From Crossaster papposus (taxonomy: Eukaryota; Echinodermata; Asteroidea; Velatida; Solasteridae), in NCBI GenBank assembly GCA_037893245.1, contig JBAIAA010000237.1, positions 124,001-188,000 of the forward strand: a DNA stretch of 64,000 nucleotides, given 5' to 3'. This document shows, piece after piece, positions 36,353-46,836 of the stretch (its first letter is position 1; every line of letters begins with the position of its first letter). The notes beneath the pieces were generated by a model. The model searched no databases, had not been told where the DNA came from, and worked only from the letters and a program-made list of their open reading frames with translations. The translations under genes and the position numbers were made by a program.

Positions 36353-37282
36353 GTTTGGTTCCAAAACCGGAGGGCAAAATGGCGCAAAAAGGAGAACACG
36401 AAGAAAGGCCCCGGCAGGCCGGCCCACAATGCCCAACTCATCACTTGCAGCGGAGACCCGATCCCCCCTGAGGAAGTAGAACGACGAGAGAGGCTTCGCC
36501 TGGAGAAGAAGAAGCAGAAACAGCGGGAGAAAGCCGAGAGGAACCTGGTGAAGGTCAAGAAGCACGGCGCCGTGGAAGCATCAAAGAAGGACGCGGATGG
36601 GGATGGGGAGGAAGAGGATGAGGAGGGCTCGGGCGAGGAGGGCAAGGAAGATGGAGCTCATGAGGAAGGGGCTGCCACCAAGTGCCCGCTCCCCTTGCTG
36701 TCCCCAGAAACGGATACCAAACAGGGCATTACCGCGGCCGGTGTGTTCCTGACCGACAAGAAACTGAAGACTCAGGCCGGTCACAAGTCGGCCAAGAGCG
36801 AGAAGGCGCGGCGGGAGGGCAAGCAGGGCCGCAAGCTGCCGCACCACTGCGCCGCCGACTCGGCCAACTCGGCCTTCCGCAGCTCCTTCAGCATCGACTG
36901 CCTGCTCTCGCCGAGGCCCAGCGACGTCGGTGGCCGCGGGTTCGGACTCCTAGCCGGACACTACGCCGCGGCGGCTAGTCTGGCTGCGGCTTCCCCCTAC
37001 GCTGCGGCCTTCTCCCCCTTCACTTGGAACTCTCTGTCTGCGGCCCTAGCCGCGGGCGTGCCCCAGCCCCTCGGGTTCCTGGTTGAGAGGCTTCTGCCAC
37101 CTAAACCTCACAGTGGGTTCCCCATGATGGCGCATCCCCACCCCTTAATGGACGCCTTTGAAGCACAAAAAACTCTCAGCGTGGAGAGGCTCCGGAAAAA
37201 AGCAGAGGAACACAAGAGCAAAGTTGCTGTGCAGAAAGACAGCTGCAGCGACTCGGAGTCGACCAAGGTGGAGATGTCGTGA
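36353..37282 (+). CDS. UNCX: UNCX/UNC4-like homeobox gene, last exon
   Basis: The acceptor TTTAG ends at 36352 and the frame is open for 309 codons to TGA at 37280-37282. Residues 1-14 complete the homeodomain (VWFQNRRAKWRKKE; Gln50 present). Residues 15-26 (NTKKGPGRPAHN) are an UNC4 signature. A Lys/Arg/Glu-rich, probably helical stretch follows (about 43-72), then an acidic Gly/Glu run (about 82-106). FSIDCLL at 179-185 fits the eh1 motif that recruits Groucho/TLE co-repressors. An Ala-rich stretch (about 203-235) and QPLGFLV (238-244), shared with vertebrate UNCX, follow. The C-terminus is Ser/Asp-rich. The exon is far more GC-rich than its surroundings. The product is expected to be a nuclear, sequence-specific repressor. 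No clear AATAAA was found just downstream, so the 3' end is undefined. Confidence 0.95.
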   Translation, partial: VWFQNRRAKWRKKENTKKGPGRPAHNAQLITCSGDPIPPEEVERRERLRLEKKKQKQREKAERNLVKVKKHGAVEASKKDADGDGEEEDEEGSGEEGKEDGAHEEGAATKCPLPLLSPETDTKQGITAAGVFLTDKKLKTQAGHKSAKSEKARREGKQGRKLPHHCAADSANSAFRSSFSIDCLLSPRPSDVGGRGFGLLAGHYAAAASLAAASPYAAAFSPFTWNSLSAALAAGVPQPLGFLVERLLPPKPHSGFPMMAHPHPLMDAFEAQKTLSVERLRKKAEEHKSKVAVQKDSCSDSESTKVEMS

Positions 37283-37874
37283 CAATCTGAAGAGCGTGTT
37301 TTCCGGACACTTATCATTATGTTAACGCGTTGGAACAATTATAGTTTAAACTCTTGAACCCATAAGAATATTGCTTTTCAAGAAACGGTCTGATTTCCAA
37401 TACCTTCTTTGCAAATGTGAATGCTTGAAAATATATAGTAATCTGTCTTTGTAATAACGTCCGCATTAATATGCTCTCAATTGGAAAGGAGCCCTATTTT
37501 AACTTCATGCATAAACAAATGTGTAAAATCTATAAAACATGATGAATTGACCGATTCGCTAATGAAGCTCTGCCCTGTGACCTTTTGACCAATCACAATC
37601 ATGTTTTAATGTATGACGTGTGGGCGCGCCATGCGGTCATTTGCATAATATGACGCGCGCGTCTAAAGCTCATGCAAATGAAAATGTGGCATTAGGGAGG
37701 CCCATATGTTGTTGCCCGCTACATACAGCGATCGCGCGCAAAAGGCGAATTTGTGACGTCACGGAAAGTATTCGCGCAGCGAATGCGTAAAAAGTTGAAC
37801 ACAAATTCGCGTCCGCGTCAAATTCACGTCCGGTTCGGCAGCCCTTCATGTTGTTCTCGGCTGTTCCGAAATGA
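37283..37874. other. 3' UTR or 3' flank of the UNCX-like gene
   Basis: No coding signal. A perfect octamer ATGCAAAT lies at 37672-37679, and TTTGCATAAT at 37640-37649. No canonical poly(A) signal was found here. Confidence 0.4.
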
Positions 37875-38515
37875 CACTAGGAAAAGGTATGATGTGATTT
37901 TGCATTCAATGCGGACACGGTCCTTAGCTGGATGTGATTTCAACAAAATATGTCCAAATTCACATCCAAATTCACACCCTCAGTCCAAATTCACGTCTGG
38001 GGTTTACGTAGATGTGAATCCAGTGGATGTGAATTTGACTCCTTAACGACCTTATGCTGCGTTCCCATCGCGTCGTGTTTATCGTGTTCACCGTGATTTT
38101 CTCCATGTTCACGAGTGGGTTGCATTCCAAACGCTACCCACCAAGACGCACGCGCACAGTGGAGTTAGTCGTGCGGTAAGGACATTCTTTATCGCGCAAG
38201 AACTCGTACGTGAAACAACACGCATGCGCGAGTATTTCATTGGTTTATGAAGTCGTGAACATGGAGAAAAAAATTCCACCTCGAGTTCACCACTGGTGAA
38301 CACGAGTTACCAGGCGATTATAACGCCACTATACGACTCGTGAACACGATAAACACGACGCGATTGGAACGCAGCATAAGCCCAGGATGTAAATTTGAAC
38401 TGAGAATTTGGAGCATTTGGATGTAATTTTAAAAAAATCCCTTGTTGAAATCTCATTCTGCTAAGGACCGTGTCCGTTTTGAATGCCAAATCACATCCTG
38501 ATGTTTCCTATAGTG
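37875..38515. repeat. Foldback element family H, copy 2, interrupted
   Basis: The left arm (CACTAGGAAAAGG, GATGTGATTTTGCATTC) and right arm (GAATGCCAAATCACATCC, TTTCCTATAGTG) are inverted complements as in copy 1. The loop between the arms contains the separate TIR element 38055-38376. Confidence 0.8.
38055..38376. mobile_element. TIR element nested in the loop of H copy 2
   Basis: The ends TGCTGCGTTCCCATCGCGTC and their inverted complement match over about 37 bases with one mismatch. TA flanks both sides (38053-38054 and 38377-38378); removing the insert with one TA restores CCTTAAGCCCAGG, which agrees with copy 1. The interior carries further inverted CACGAGTT / GTTCACGAG blocks. It is non-coding. 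Confidence 0.8.
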
Positions 38516-39412
38516 GGAGTTTGTGGGGTTTGTTTTAACGCGTGGGAAAAGTTTATATTTTGTATATTGCTTTTTGCGTTTTTAACTCGCGTGGCCTTTT
38601 ACTCAGGACTGTATGAACAAAAATATGTACATAAATTAACGATATGATCTTGTTTTGTTTTCTTTGATCGTCTTTGTTGACGAGTAAAGAAATTACTGCG
38701 GTTTGCATGATATTTTGCATAAATTGAAATATTCTACGTTTGGTTAAAAAAAACTGTGCTCAATTGTTCTTTGCTATTTTTAATCCACCATCTAATAGTA
38801 GATACGATATAAATTGTGTGGTTGGTCGGTTAGGTTATTGGTAATACACCACTCTTGATAAATTGTGTGGACTACCTTCCATTTGGTGTTTATAACGCGA
38901 AAGGCTTCGCCTCGGGAACTATAGTTTGTCAACTTCCAATACCTTGGAGTGCTAATATCGACTATTCACCATCAAACCATTTGAATCTTTTGTATACTAG
39001 ATCTCGCGCGCTCCATGAACTTTCAACTATTGGTTGCTGAAATGCGCACGCGCCTCAACGTTTAGAATGCGCGCATCTTGCGCACTGGGCTTGTAGGCGT
39101 TTCTAGAGTTGATTTTCGATTCTGTCTGCTGAATTAAGCCAGAAAGACAGCTCTTGAAGCATATAGTTGCCATTCAGTACCCCTTGAAAAATTGGAGCAC
39201 CCCCAGTTTCCACCTAAAAATGTTACCATAGTTACGCCGCTGTCTTCAAAGACAAAATATGGGGCTAGTATACCTTTACTATCAGCTTAGGTCATTTTCG
39301 TAAAAAGTTATTTTTTTTTATTTTTTTTTATTTTTTTTTTATCACCGTGTTAAAGCATGCGCCGTTGAGTAACCGCGTGCACCCACCATTAATTATACGC
39401 AGCTGGCAAACT
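38516..39412. other. Intergenic, no recognised feature
   Basis: AT-rich, unique-looking sequence with T-rich microsatellite DNA near 39308-39340. No gene was recognised. Confidence 0.4.
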
Positions 39413-39656
39413 GGGGCCAATTTCATAGAGCTGCTAAGCACAAAAAAATTGCTTAGCATGACAATTTGTCCTTGGCAAAAACAAGGTTACAGACCAAATT
39501 TTTACCTGATCTTTATTGTTTTCGATTGATAATCAGCTGGTTTTTGCTTAGCATGAAAAAAACCAAAGGATTTTGGCTAGTAACCTGTTTTTAATGAGCA
39601 AGACTTTTTTGTGCTAAGCAAATTTGTGTGCTTAGCAGCTCTATGAAATTGGCCCC
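39413..39656. mobile_element. TIR element family C, well-preserved copy
   Basis: The ends GGGGCCAATTTCATAGAGCT and AGCTCTATGAAATTGGCCCC are perfect inverted repeats extending through GCTAAGCACA. It is 244 bp, non-coding, with internal TTGCTTAGCATGA blocks in both orientations. Confidence 0.9.
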
Positions 39657-40428
39657 TGATACGCATTGGTTTGAGATTTCCCCAAACTTCGGTTGCCTCA
39701 CCGAATCGGCTTCAGGAGCAAGTTTTATGGTTGCGTTAGGTTGCGTTTGTATTGACCGGCAATCGTGGTCGTCGGACAAAAGAATTGGGAGGCAAACAAT
39801 GGGTCCACGATTGACACAACGTCCACGATCTCAACTCGTGTACAAATCCTATGGCGATCATCCGAAAACGTTAGAGTACAAACAAAAGAGGTAAGACGGT
39901 CGGACAATGCCCCGTCCATGATTGCCGGTCAATACATGACTGTGTGTGTGTGGTACATTGTATGTACCATGCATCCGTATACGTGTGACATTTTTTCCCA
40001 AATGAAACAGGGTCTTAACTCACTATGCAGTTAAAGAGAGGTAACATGGACATTTAAAAACTCACTCGGTGTGCAAAGTATTTCGACACACATTTTAATT
40101 GTTAGTAGAGTATAAAAAAAATCCCCTCCGCTCTTTTCGCTGATTTTGGATTAAGATTCTTTTATTTGTCTCAATAAAACTGAAATATTTGATTTATTTG
40201 TAAAAAAAAATTCTGCACCGAATTCACTAGATTTTTTTACGTTTACTGTTATAGCACATTCGTATTATTTTTTTTACCACGGAGATTGGTTATTTTTGTG
40301 TCAGTGTTAATAACATTATTATTAAATGCAATATTTTTGCTCAACCGGTAGAATGAAGTATAAAATCCTTTGTTTGTTGAAAACATATCAATTGCTGAAA
40401 TACTGTAATTACTGTAATGAAGTACTAA
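39657..40428. other. Intergenic, no recognised feature
   Basis: No repeat or gene was recognised. The open frames on both strands around 39628-40034 are unlike known proteins. Confidence 0.35.
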
Positions 40429-40698
40429 AGGTAGGATACACCATTGGTTAGTGCTTGAATTGTCAGGAATGGGTGGATTTTGGGGATTGTATTTTATACT
40501 AAATATCGTTTAACTGACCTGTTTAACTGAAGTTTTACAATCATGAAGCGTCGGGCAGTTGTTCTTGTTCCTTTTTAGAAAACAAATAATGTTTCGAACA
40601 AATTAAAGGATATTAAGCGCAATCATTATAAGTAAGATATTTCTTAATAATTATGTATAGACACATTTTGCGATATCTGCAAATGGTGTATCCTACCT
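40429..40698 (+). mobile_element. MITE family G, copy d, internally deleted
   Basis: AGGTAGGATACACC at the left and GGTGTATCCTACCT at the right are preserved. The flanks are CTAA and TGAA, each one change from TTAA. About 90 bp of the interior are missing compared with full-length copies. Confidence 0.85.
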
Positions 40699-41429
40699 TG
40701 AAAGCCACCGAGAATTATTTGCAATTACTCGAAAACCTTGCTCAAAGCGATAGCAGGACCGGTAACCATGCTCAAAGCGATACAAGGACTGGTATATAAG
40801 ATGTCCCTTGAAATTACCAGCTAAAACTTGATGTGGTTTAATGCCAAACTTAAACCAGCTGAATACCAGTCACAAACAATATAATAAGTGAACTATAAGT
40901 GAACGACGTATATTATACACAACGACCTTTCTTATGTAAGAAACAGACAAACAGAGTACATTTATAATATATTACTGTCTTGTAAAATCAGATATATGTA
41001 CCATTATTGAATTTAGTGTAGAAAATAAATCCGCTCAGAGAGTAATAAAAAGAACTTTTGAAGGAACTCAAAATTCGATTATTGCATCAGACGGTTGTCG
41101 ATTTGCCAAGGACGAGATACTCGGTGAACATCTTGTTTCCCACATTATTCCCTGTGCAACCAAGCAAGTAATCAAGGATATGACATGATAGCACGGGCTG
41201 TAGTTTGCAATTCTCGTGTAATTCAGACGTTAATGTAGACATCTCTATACACTTTATGGATGACGTAAAAGTATTTCGTTTGCAATGACCGGGTAGCGTG
41301 ATTTTTTTTCCCAACATGGTAAAGGCCAATTATCATAACTGGGCGTGTCTAGACCACACTAAATGGAAGACACTTAGGTTCTTAGAACCTTGCTTCCCCT
41401 CAAATTAAACTCATCCCACAATAAACTTA
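40699..41429. other. Intergenic stretch
   Basis: Fragments resembling the C family (TGAATACCAGTCACAAACAAT) occur near 40860. No gene was recognised; the minus-strand frame at 41087-41329 has no family resemblance. Confidence 0.35.
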
Positions 41430-41545
41430 CAATACAAAAATAGTCAATGAAAAATGAGCACAATCGAACCCATGAGAACTCGAACCCCAATCTTACGATC
41501 TATAACCTAACCCATTATCTACTTGGCTACTGGGAGAGGTCGACA
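41430..41545 (-). repeat. tRNA-derived SINE-like sequence
   Basis: On the minus strand, an A-box-like TAGCCAAGTAGATAATGGG is followed after about 25 bases by a B-box-like GGGGTTCGAGTTCTC. The T-arm pairing is imperfect, so this is a SINE or pseudo-tRNA and not a functional tRNA gene. Confidence 0.45.
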
Positions 41546-42344
41546 GAAGCCGTTTTTCTAAGTGCTTTAATGTACATCTGGCCTACGTATAACTAGTTGA
41601 CTGAGCAATAACAATATATTTTAGTATTATTGTTGAAACTACTGAATAATCATGACGCGAGGGGTGTAGAAACGCCCATTTACCCTTTCCCATAGTGGGG
41701 AAAATAATTTCGCGACCGGGTAATCATGGGTTGATCAGGCGAGCGGCCATCTTGGTTTCCTTAAATTGACCTGGCTATGGCCGGCAATCACACATTACAC
41801 AGAGGCCGAAGCCGCTTCGCATGTACACCCGTGTGCTAGTACTGCCAGTCGTAGCCGTGACTTGGACTCGGGCTTAGGCTTGTATACCCTGCATGATATT
41901 ATGTGACAGAGGGGTACCCCTCTATGTGAAACGTCGTTATAACGAACATCACGGGATCCACATGTTTGGTATATCGATCGTTCGGTATAGCGAATTCAGC
42001 CGCCTGTCCATCAGATGCCCATTTGTAACTCTTTCACATATTCAAAGCACCGGCCGTTTGACATTCAGGAATTAAAAACGACCTCAGGCCTAATAGTGTT
42101 TGATATACAAAGTGGATTTTTAAAAACCTGTTGACACATTTTCAACAACAATGCTTGGTATGTTTGGACACAAAATCGGGAGCTAAGGACGGTAGTTTTT
42201 GTTAATCTGGTATTTTTGTACATACAAATTTGGAGCCAATTAGGATGGTGTTCGGTATAACCGAATGTTCAGTATTACGACGTTTAACTTGTATCTTAAA
42301 CACATCCTCGTCGTGTACTCACGAGTATACACAGCACGATGTAA
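41546..42344. other. Intergenic, no recognised feature
   Basis: Complex sequence with no repeat or exon identified. Confidence 0.35.
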
Positions 42345-42535
42345 GATAATAGGACTCGCCCATACATATACACTCTCTAGACTATTGTTACTTAACGCAC
42401 TCACCCCCCCCCCCCCCCCCCCCCCGCACCCCCTCCCCTCTAAAACCTAGAAAGAAATCCTGAGAAACAACAACATTCCACAAGCACAATGACCACCACA
42501 AAGGAAGGGGGTTCCCTCCGTCTTAAATCTTGATT
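42345..42535 (+). repeat. Dispersed repeat family P, copy 4, with 22-base C tract
   Basis: Blocks CACTCTCTAGACTATTGTTA, CTTAACGCAC, AAAACCTAGAAAGAAATCC, CACAAGCACAATGACCACCA match 17355-17560. The C run is at 42404-42425. Confidence 0.75.
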
Positions 42536-42699
42536 CAAATGCTCACGAGGACCCGCTATTAATTGTTTTGTTTCATTTGTACTTTTTCTCAGTACTGATT
42601 TGTACGCCCATACTTACCAATGACTCGGTTCAGGTCCTCGGTGTCATTGTCATCGCTAATCCCCCATTGTCCCAAGTCCTCAGTCTAAATGGATAACCA

Positions 42700-42845
42700 A
42701 CTTACCTCAGGCTATTGTTACTTAAATGCACACCTTTACGCCTTTCATAGATATCTGAAAAGAATTCCTGAGATTCCGGAAACACACAAAAATGACCAGC
42801 ACAACAGAGGGATCGGGTGTCCCTGTGCCACATTATCTTGCTTCA
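42700..42845 (+). repeat. Dispersed repeat family P, copy 5
   Basis: GGCTATTGTTACTTAAATGC, AAGAATTCCTGAGATTCCGG and AAAATGACCAGCACAACAG follow the P order. The poly-C position reads CACACC, i.e. not expanded. Confidence 0.65.
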
Positions 42846-42927
42846 CATTAAAACAAAATACAACATTATAGACATTCTAACAGCATTTGAACTTCCTTGT
42901 CGTGCATTTTGACATTGGGACGTCGAT

Positions 42928-43156
42928 AGACGATGTGCCCTCTGACGTCACGTGTTTAAATTTGTATTCAAATGGCAGTATGCGCACACATCGTGTTTTA
43001 CCGACAAAATTGATTAAAGAGTGACGTCGCAGGTCAGATCGCCTTTGAATTATGTGACCTCTGATGTCTTCTTTAACCAAATGTATGTAAAACACGATGC
43101 GTGCGCATACTGCCGGATACATTTGAATACAGATGTAAACAGAGGCCACATCGTCT
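42928..43156. repeat. Foldback element, about 229 bp
   Basis: Arms AGACGATGTG...GGCAGTATGCGCACACATCG and the complementary CGATGCGTGCGCATACTGCC...CACATCGTCT pair over about 75 bases with modest divergence. It abuts the next foldback. Confidence 0.8.
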
Positions 43157-43234
43157 ATAAGTTGTATGCGGTAGTACCATGTGGTAAATTATCTTGTATG
43201 CGTTGTTTTGTTCTCACAAAAACCCTGATAGGAA

Positions 43235-43265
43235 CTGACGACGGACAGAGCATACTGTCCGAAAC
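43235..43265 (+). other. Hammerhead-ribozyme-like motif (incomplete)
   Basis: CTGACGA, a six-base-pair hairpin (GGACAG / CTGTCC) and GAAAC follow the order of the hammerhead core CUGANGA-stem II-GAAA. One extra C lies between the core and stem II. GGAA before and TTCC after could form part of stem I, but no NUH cleavage triplet sits correctly. It may be a decayed ribozyme or a coincidence. Confidence 0.25.
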
Positions 43266-43279
43266 GTTGAGTTCCCTGT

Positions 43280-43295
43280 GGTTCTTTTCAGAACC
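43280..43295 (+). other. Histone 3'-end-type stem-loop
   Basis: GGTTCTTTTCAGAACC fits every position of the metazoan histone mRNA stem-loop consensus (6-bp stem, 4-base loop) and is followed by ACACACCC. No histone ORF lies upstream. Confidence 0.5.
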
Positions 43296-43562
43296 ACACA
43301 CCCTAAAAACAGATAGGTTGAAAATAACCAATTGGTAGATATGTGCCCAACCAATATATTGGTTAAAATATTGATTATTTTGACCAATATATTGGTTAAA
43401 ATGACCAATATCATTGGTTATTTAGACCCTTATTTTGGTTACAATTGACCAATATCATTGGTTGGACACTAATCTACCAATCAGTTAATTGTTTCAACCA
43501 ATCTGTTACTAGGTTGCAAACTAAGAAAAATGCCACATGGTGCCACCGCATACAACTTATCT

Positions 43563-44520
43563 TATTGCCTTTTCACCATGCAAACCTTCAAATCTCATTG
43601 TGATATTGAGAGGCAGACCTAAAATGGCTGCTGTTGTGCGTATGGGTCTATACAGCGGGTGTTTATTATATGGGAACCCCCTCCCCCCCCCCCCCTATCA
43701 CGACTTGTGAAGTTTACCCTTGTCACTTTCTGAATCCTTCGGAGGGGCGAGAATCGTTTACAGTGTCGCCGTTTGGTGTGTGCGCGGCGAGCGAGCCATC
43801 GAAGCGATTTCAGGAGCCACGGTGCCGAGCCTAGCCGTATACGATGTGTCATGAGCCTCGGACCCTTATTTTACGCAAGCAACGTGGTTCCAGGTGCGCC
43901 AACGAGTAGTAATCCTGCCCGCAGTAATTGATTGTGACAAGTTAACGCCAATCTAACTCGCCGGGGAGCAGTCCGCGCTATTCGCCCGTACCTGTGAACA
44001 ATAACCCGGCTAATGGCTTTGCAATAAATTGAAAATAGGTGTGCTGACGGGCCCAAGCAAGCTGATGATCACGGTAATAAAATAATATCTCATCGGTGTG
44101 ACCACCGCATTCTTTGGACCGAACACCACGCGTCGCCGCTATTCTTTATTTTAATAGGCCTCGGTAAAAAAGATTAAAGAGCGGGTGGTGGCATTAGGCT
44201 GCGCGCGGTGGATAATCTTGACAACAAAATGGCGATCGACTTACTCTCTCGACCCAAAATAAACACAAAGTGGTCTGCCATATACGTCGAAGATCGCTCA
44301 TGCGTGCGCGCAATTAAAGTTGACAGTGTGTTTAATTAAAGCTAACTGGGTTTCATTGAGTTTGAACGTTGAGTGGTACTCAAACCTTTATTTTTACACT
44401 GAAAAACCATATAACTTTCCAAGCTGCTGACGCCAGAGGTGACTGCTAAATTCCTGCAGATTCGTCCTCGCGCGTTGCATGTAGACTGTGTAGCGTTCCT
44501 TGTAATTATTGGCGAGCTTA
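43563..44520. other. Intergenic stretch
   Basis: Includes a broken C run near 43679-43695. No gene or repeat was recognised with confidence. Confidence 0.35.
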
Positions 44521-44892
44521 CGATTTGGGACGGGAGACGAAGAGGACGGTAAGCCGAGCGAAAACATCGATCCGCGCATGCGCAGAACCGAACGTGTCTT
44601 CTTCCTGTGGAGTTTGGGAATCCAAAAACAACTTTGTTATGACCCCTGATCTCCATAGGACTTTGTATAGGGCAGACGCAGGTGCAAACAAATATAAGCG
44701 GTACATTGGACAGTAACCAGTTGGCTGGTCTGTTCCTTTCTCTATGGTCAAACCATGTAAAAACACTTTAAAATGTGGTTAACCAAGCCCATCTAGATAC
44801 AACAGGACACGGAGACATGTTCGGTTTCGCGCATGCGCAGATCGATTGTTTTCGCTCGGCTTACCGTCCTCCTTGTCTTCCGTCCCGAATCG
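44521..44892. repeat. Foldback element, arms about 80 bp
   Basis: The left arm (GGACGGTAAGCCGAGCGAAA, then CGCGCATGCGCAGA and CCGAACGTGTC) pairs with the right arm (GACATGTTCGG, GCGCATGCGCAGATCG, TTTTCGCTCGGCTTACCGTCC). About 200 bp of unique sequence lies between. Confidence 0.8.
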
Positions 44893-45087
44893 AAAGCTTG
44901 CTGCTGATGATACTGTGACGCCAACAAAACAAGATCAGACAAAGCCAGTTCGGTATTCCAACTGCGCATGTCCACATCAAGGTTCGACCAATTGTATTGT
45001 TTTTATCTTGGGATGAACACGGAAGATAGAAAAAAATTGTCAAATTTTAAGGTGTACATGCATGCGTAGTTAGAATGCCAAACCGAC

Positions 45088-45690
45088 ATCTTCCCGCTGT
45101 TACAGTGCGCATTTGAAATTCATAGAGTTAAAACATATCATCAGAGTTATATATATTAAAAACAAAATCCACTTGAATGTTGACATTACCTTTGTGTTGT
45201 ATAAAGGTTGAAAATGTTCTGAACTCATTGTAGATCCCCGTGGTAATCTCTTTCTAAATGATGTGCGCATTTGAAATTCATAGAGTTAAAACACATCATC
45301 GGAGTTTATATATTAAAAACAAAATCCACTTTGAATTGCATGATTTGTACAAATATTAAAATTACAATTAACATTAAAATTCACATAAATAGAAAAAGAA
45401 CCAAAAAAAGAATACTACGGGGATATCACTTAAATGTTGACATTATCTTTGTGTTGTATAAAGGTTTAAAATGTTCTGAACTCATTGTAGATCCCCGTGG
45501 TATTCTCTTTCTAATTAATGTGCAAATATAAGACTCATTATAGATCAAGGGATCACGGGGAAAGAACCAACAACAAATCCTCCCGACTCCCCTGTGAAAT
45601 GACGGGCAACATTGGTAAAGTATCGTTATTTCGATAAATGTCAAATGACCGTGTCCACGCGCCAGGAAAGATAATTTGCTTGAACAAAAG
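45088..45690 (+). repeat. Tandemly duplicated dispersed repeat (copies 1 and 2)
   Basis: 45088-45263 and 45264-45690 share GCGCATTTGAAATTCATAGA, TATATATTAAAAACAAAATC, TTGTGTTGTATAAAGGTT and GAACTCATTGTAGATCCCCG in order. The second copy has an extra AT-rich segment near 45333-45422 and continues to GTATCGTTATTTCGAT. A third copy is at 49722-50060. GCATGCGTAGTT-type flanks recur at 45872-45900. Confidence 0.8.
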
Positions 45691-46836
45691 TTTGGACACA
45701 CAAGATGCCTGAAAACACTTCGCTGTCGTGGTTTTGTTTTATTTTTTTAAATTTTAGTTATGTTACTTCAGATCAAGACGATGTTTGTAAATTTACTGGT
45801 CACCCGCTATGCTTTTGCACGCATTATACGATGAAAAATTTCGATAGAATATATTGTCAATTCTTAATGTGCACATGCATGCGTAGTTGAAATGCCGAAC
45901 CGACGTATTGTCAGAGCGCGCGAAATTATTCGTTTAGTTCATAATTGCTACTTACAGAAAGCCTTATTATGTATCATTTTTTTAATTGACAATTGCTTGT
46001 TATTCTACCCTGTATTTCTACCAAAAGACAAATCTGCGATAGCCAAATATATTTCTCGTGGCATACTTTATTTCACAAATCTGTGCTTACATTCTACTTT
46101 ACCTGAGTAATTTTTTTTCAAGAAACGACAGTTTAAAAAGTCGGAGTGCCCCTTTAAATCCGAGGCATGCACGTTGCAGTACTTAATGACGCTGAATTTG
46201 GCGCTCAGTGAAGAGTCAGCAAATTAACTTCTCTTGATAGAAAATTAACCTGACACCTCTTCTATTTTTTTTTCCCGCGCAAAGTGCAGGCTGGCGGGTT
46301 CATGTTCCACACACGGCCTGCGCAGTGTGTGGCGGGGCCCACGCTGACAGGGCCGGCATATGCAGAGAGCGTTGACTTCAGCCACTTCAGCCGATCGACT
46401 CCTGCATGCACCACCAGCAAGTCTCGTAACTCCACGTCTACTCATGCATGCTAACGTCTAAGTACCAGACACTGACTGGTCTCGCTAAAGACCCCTTTGT
46501 TGTCTTTCATCCACATCAAAATATATGGTTGTCTGGTATAGAAAGTTCTTGCTGTTTTATAATGGGATTCCAGTCATCGAAGAAAACCCAAATATCAGCG
46601 GCGCTATATAGTTGTGCAAAAATACAATTTTGCCAATACATTCAAATTCATTCAATTTCGAGGCAAAAAGCGAAAACGGTCTATTGATAACGTAAAGGGG
46701 TCCAAAAATTGAAATTTGTTCTCAATGTTCAAGGATTTGTGTCATATGTCTTTGGGAAAAGTCCCTGAATTTGTCTTTAAGTATTACTTTCTGGTGTGAG
46801 TGTTTTTAGGTCGAGGGGAATCAGCAGCTCTCCACT
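45691..46836. other. Intergenic stretch
   Basis: Near 46021-46045 a half-site resembles the end of the miniature element at 62696 (GACAAATCTGCGATAGCC). No gene was recognised. Confidence 0.35.

Larger units (their letters stand above)
43159..43558. mobile_element. Foldback element carrying RNA-like motifs
   Basis: AAGTTGTATGCGGTAGTACC at the left and GGTGCCACCGCATACAACTT at the right are inverted complements. Between them lie a hammerhead-like motif (43235-43265), a histone-type stem-loop (43280-43295) and a cluster of CCAATATATTGG palindromes (43323-43502). The class is unknown and there is no convincing ORF. Confidence 0.6.

Noticed and set aside
36581-36847. Minus-strand ORF opposite the UNCX exon
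   Set aside because: It is a shadow of the GC-rich coding exon; the + strand frame carries the conserved homeodomain and eh1 motifs.
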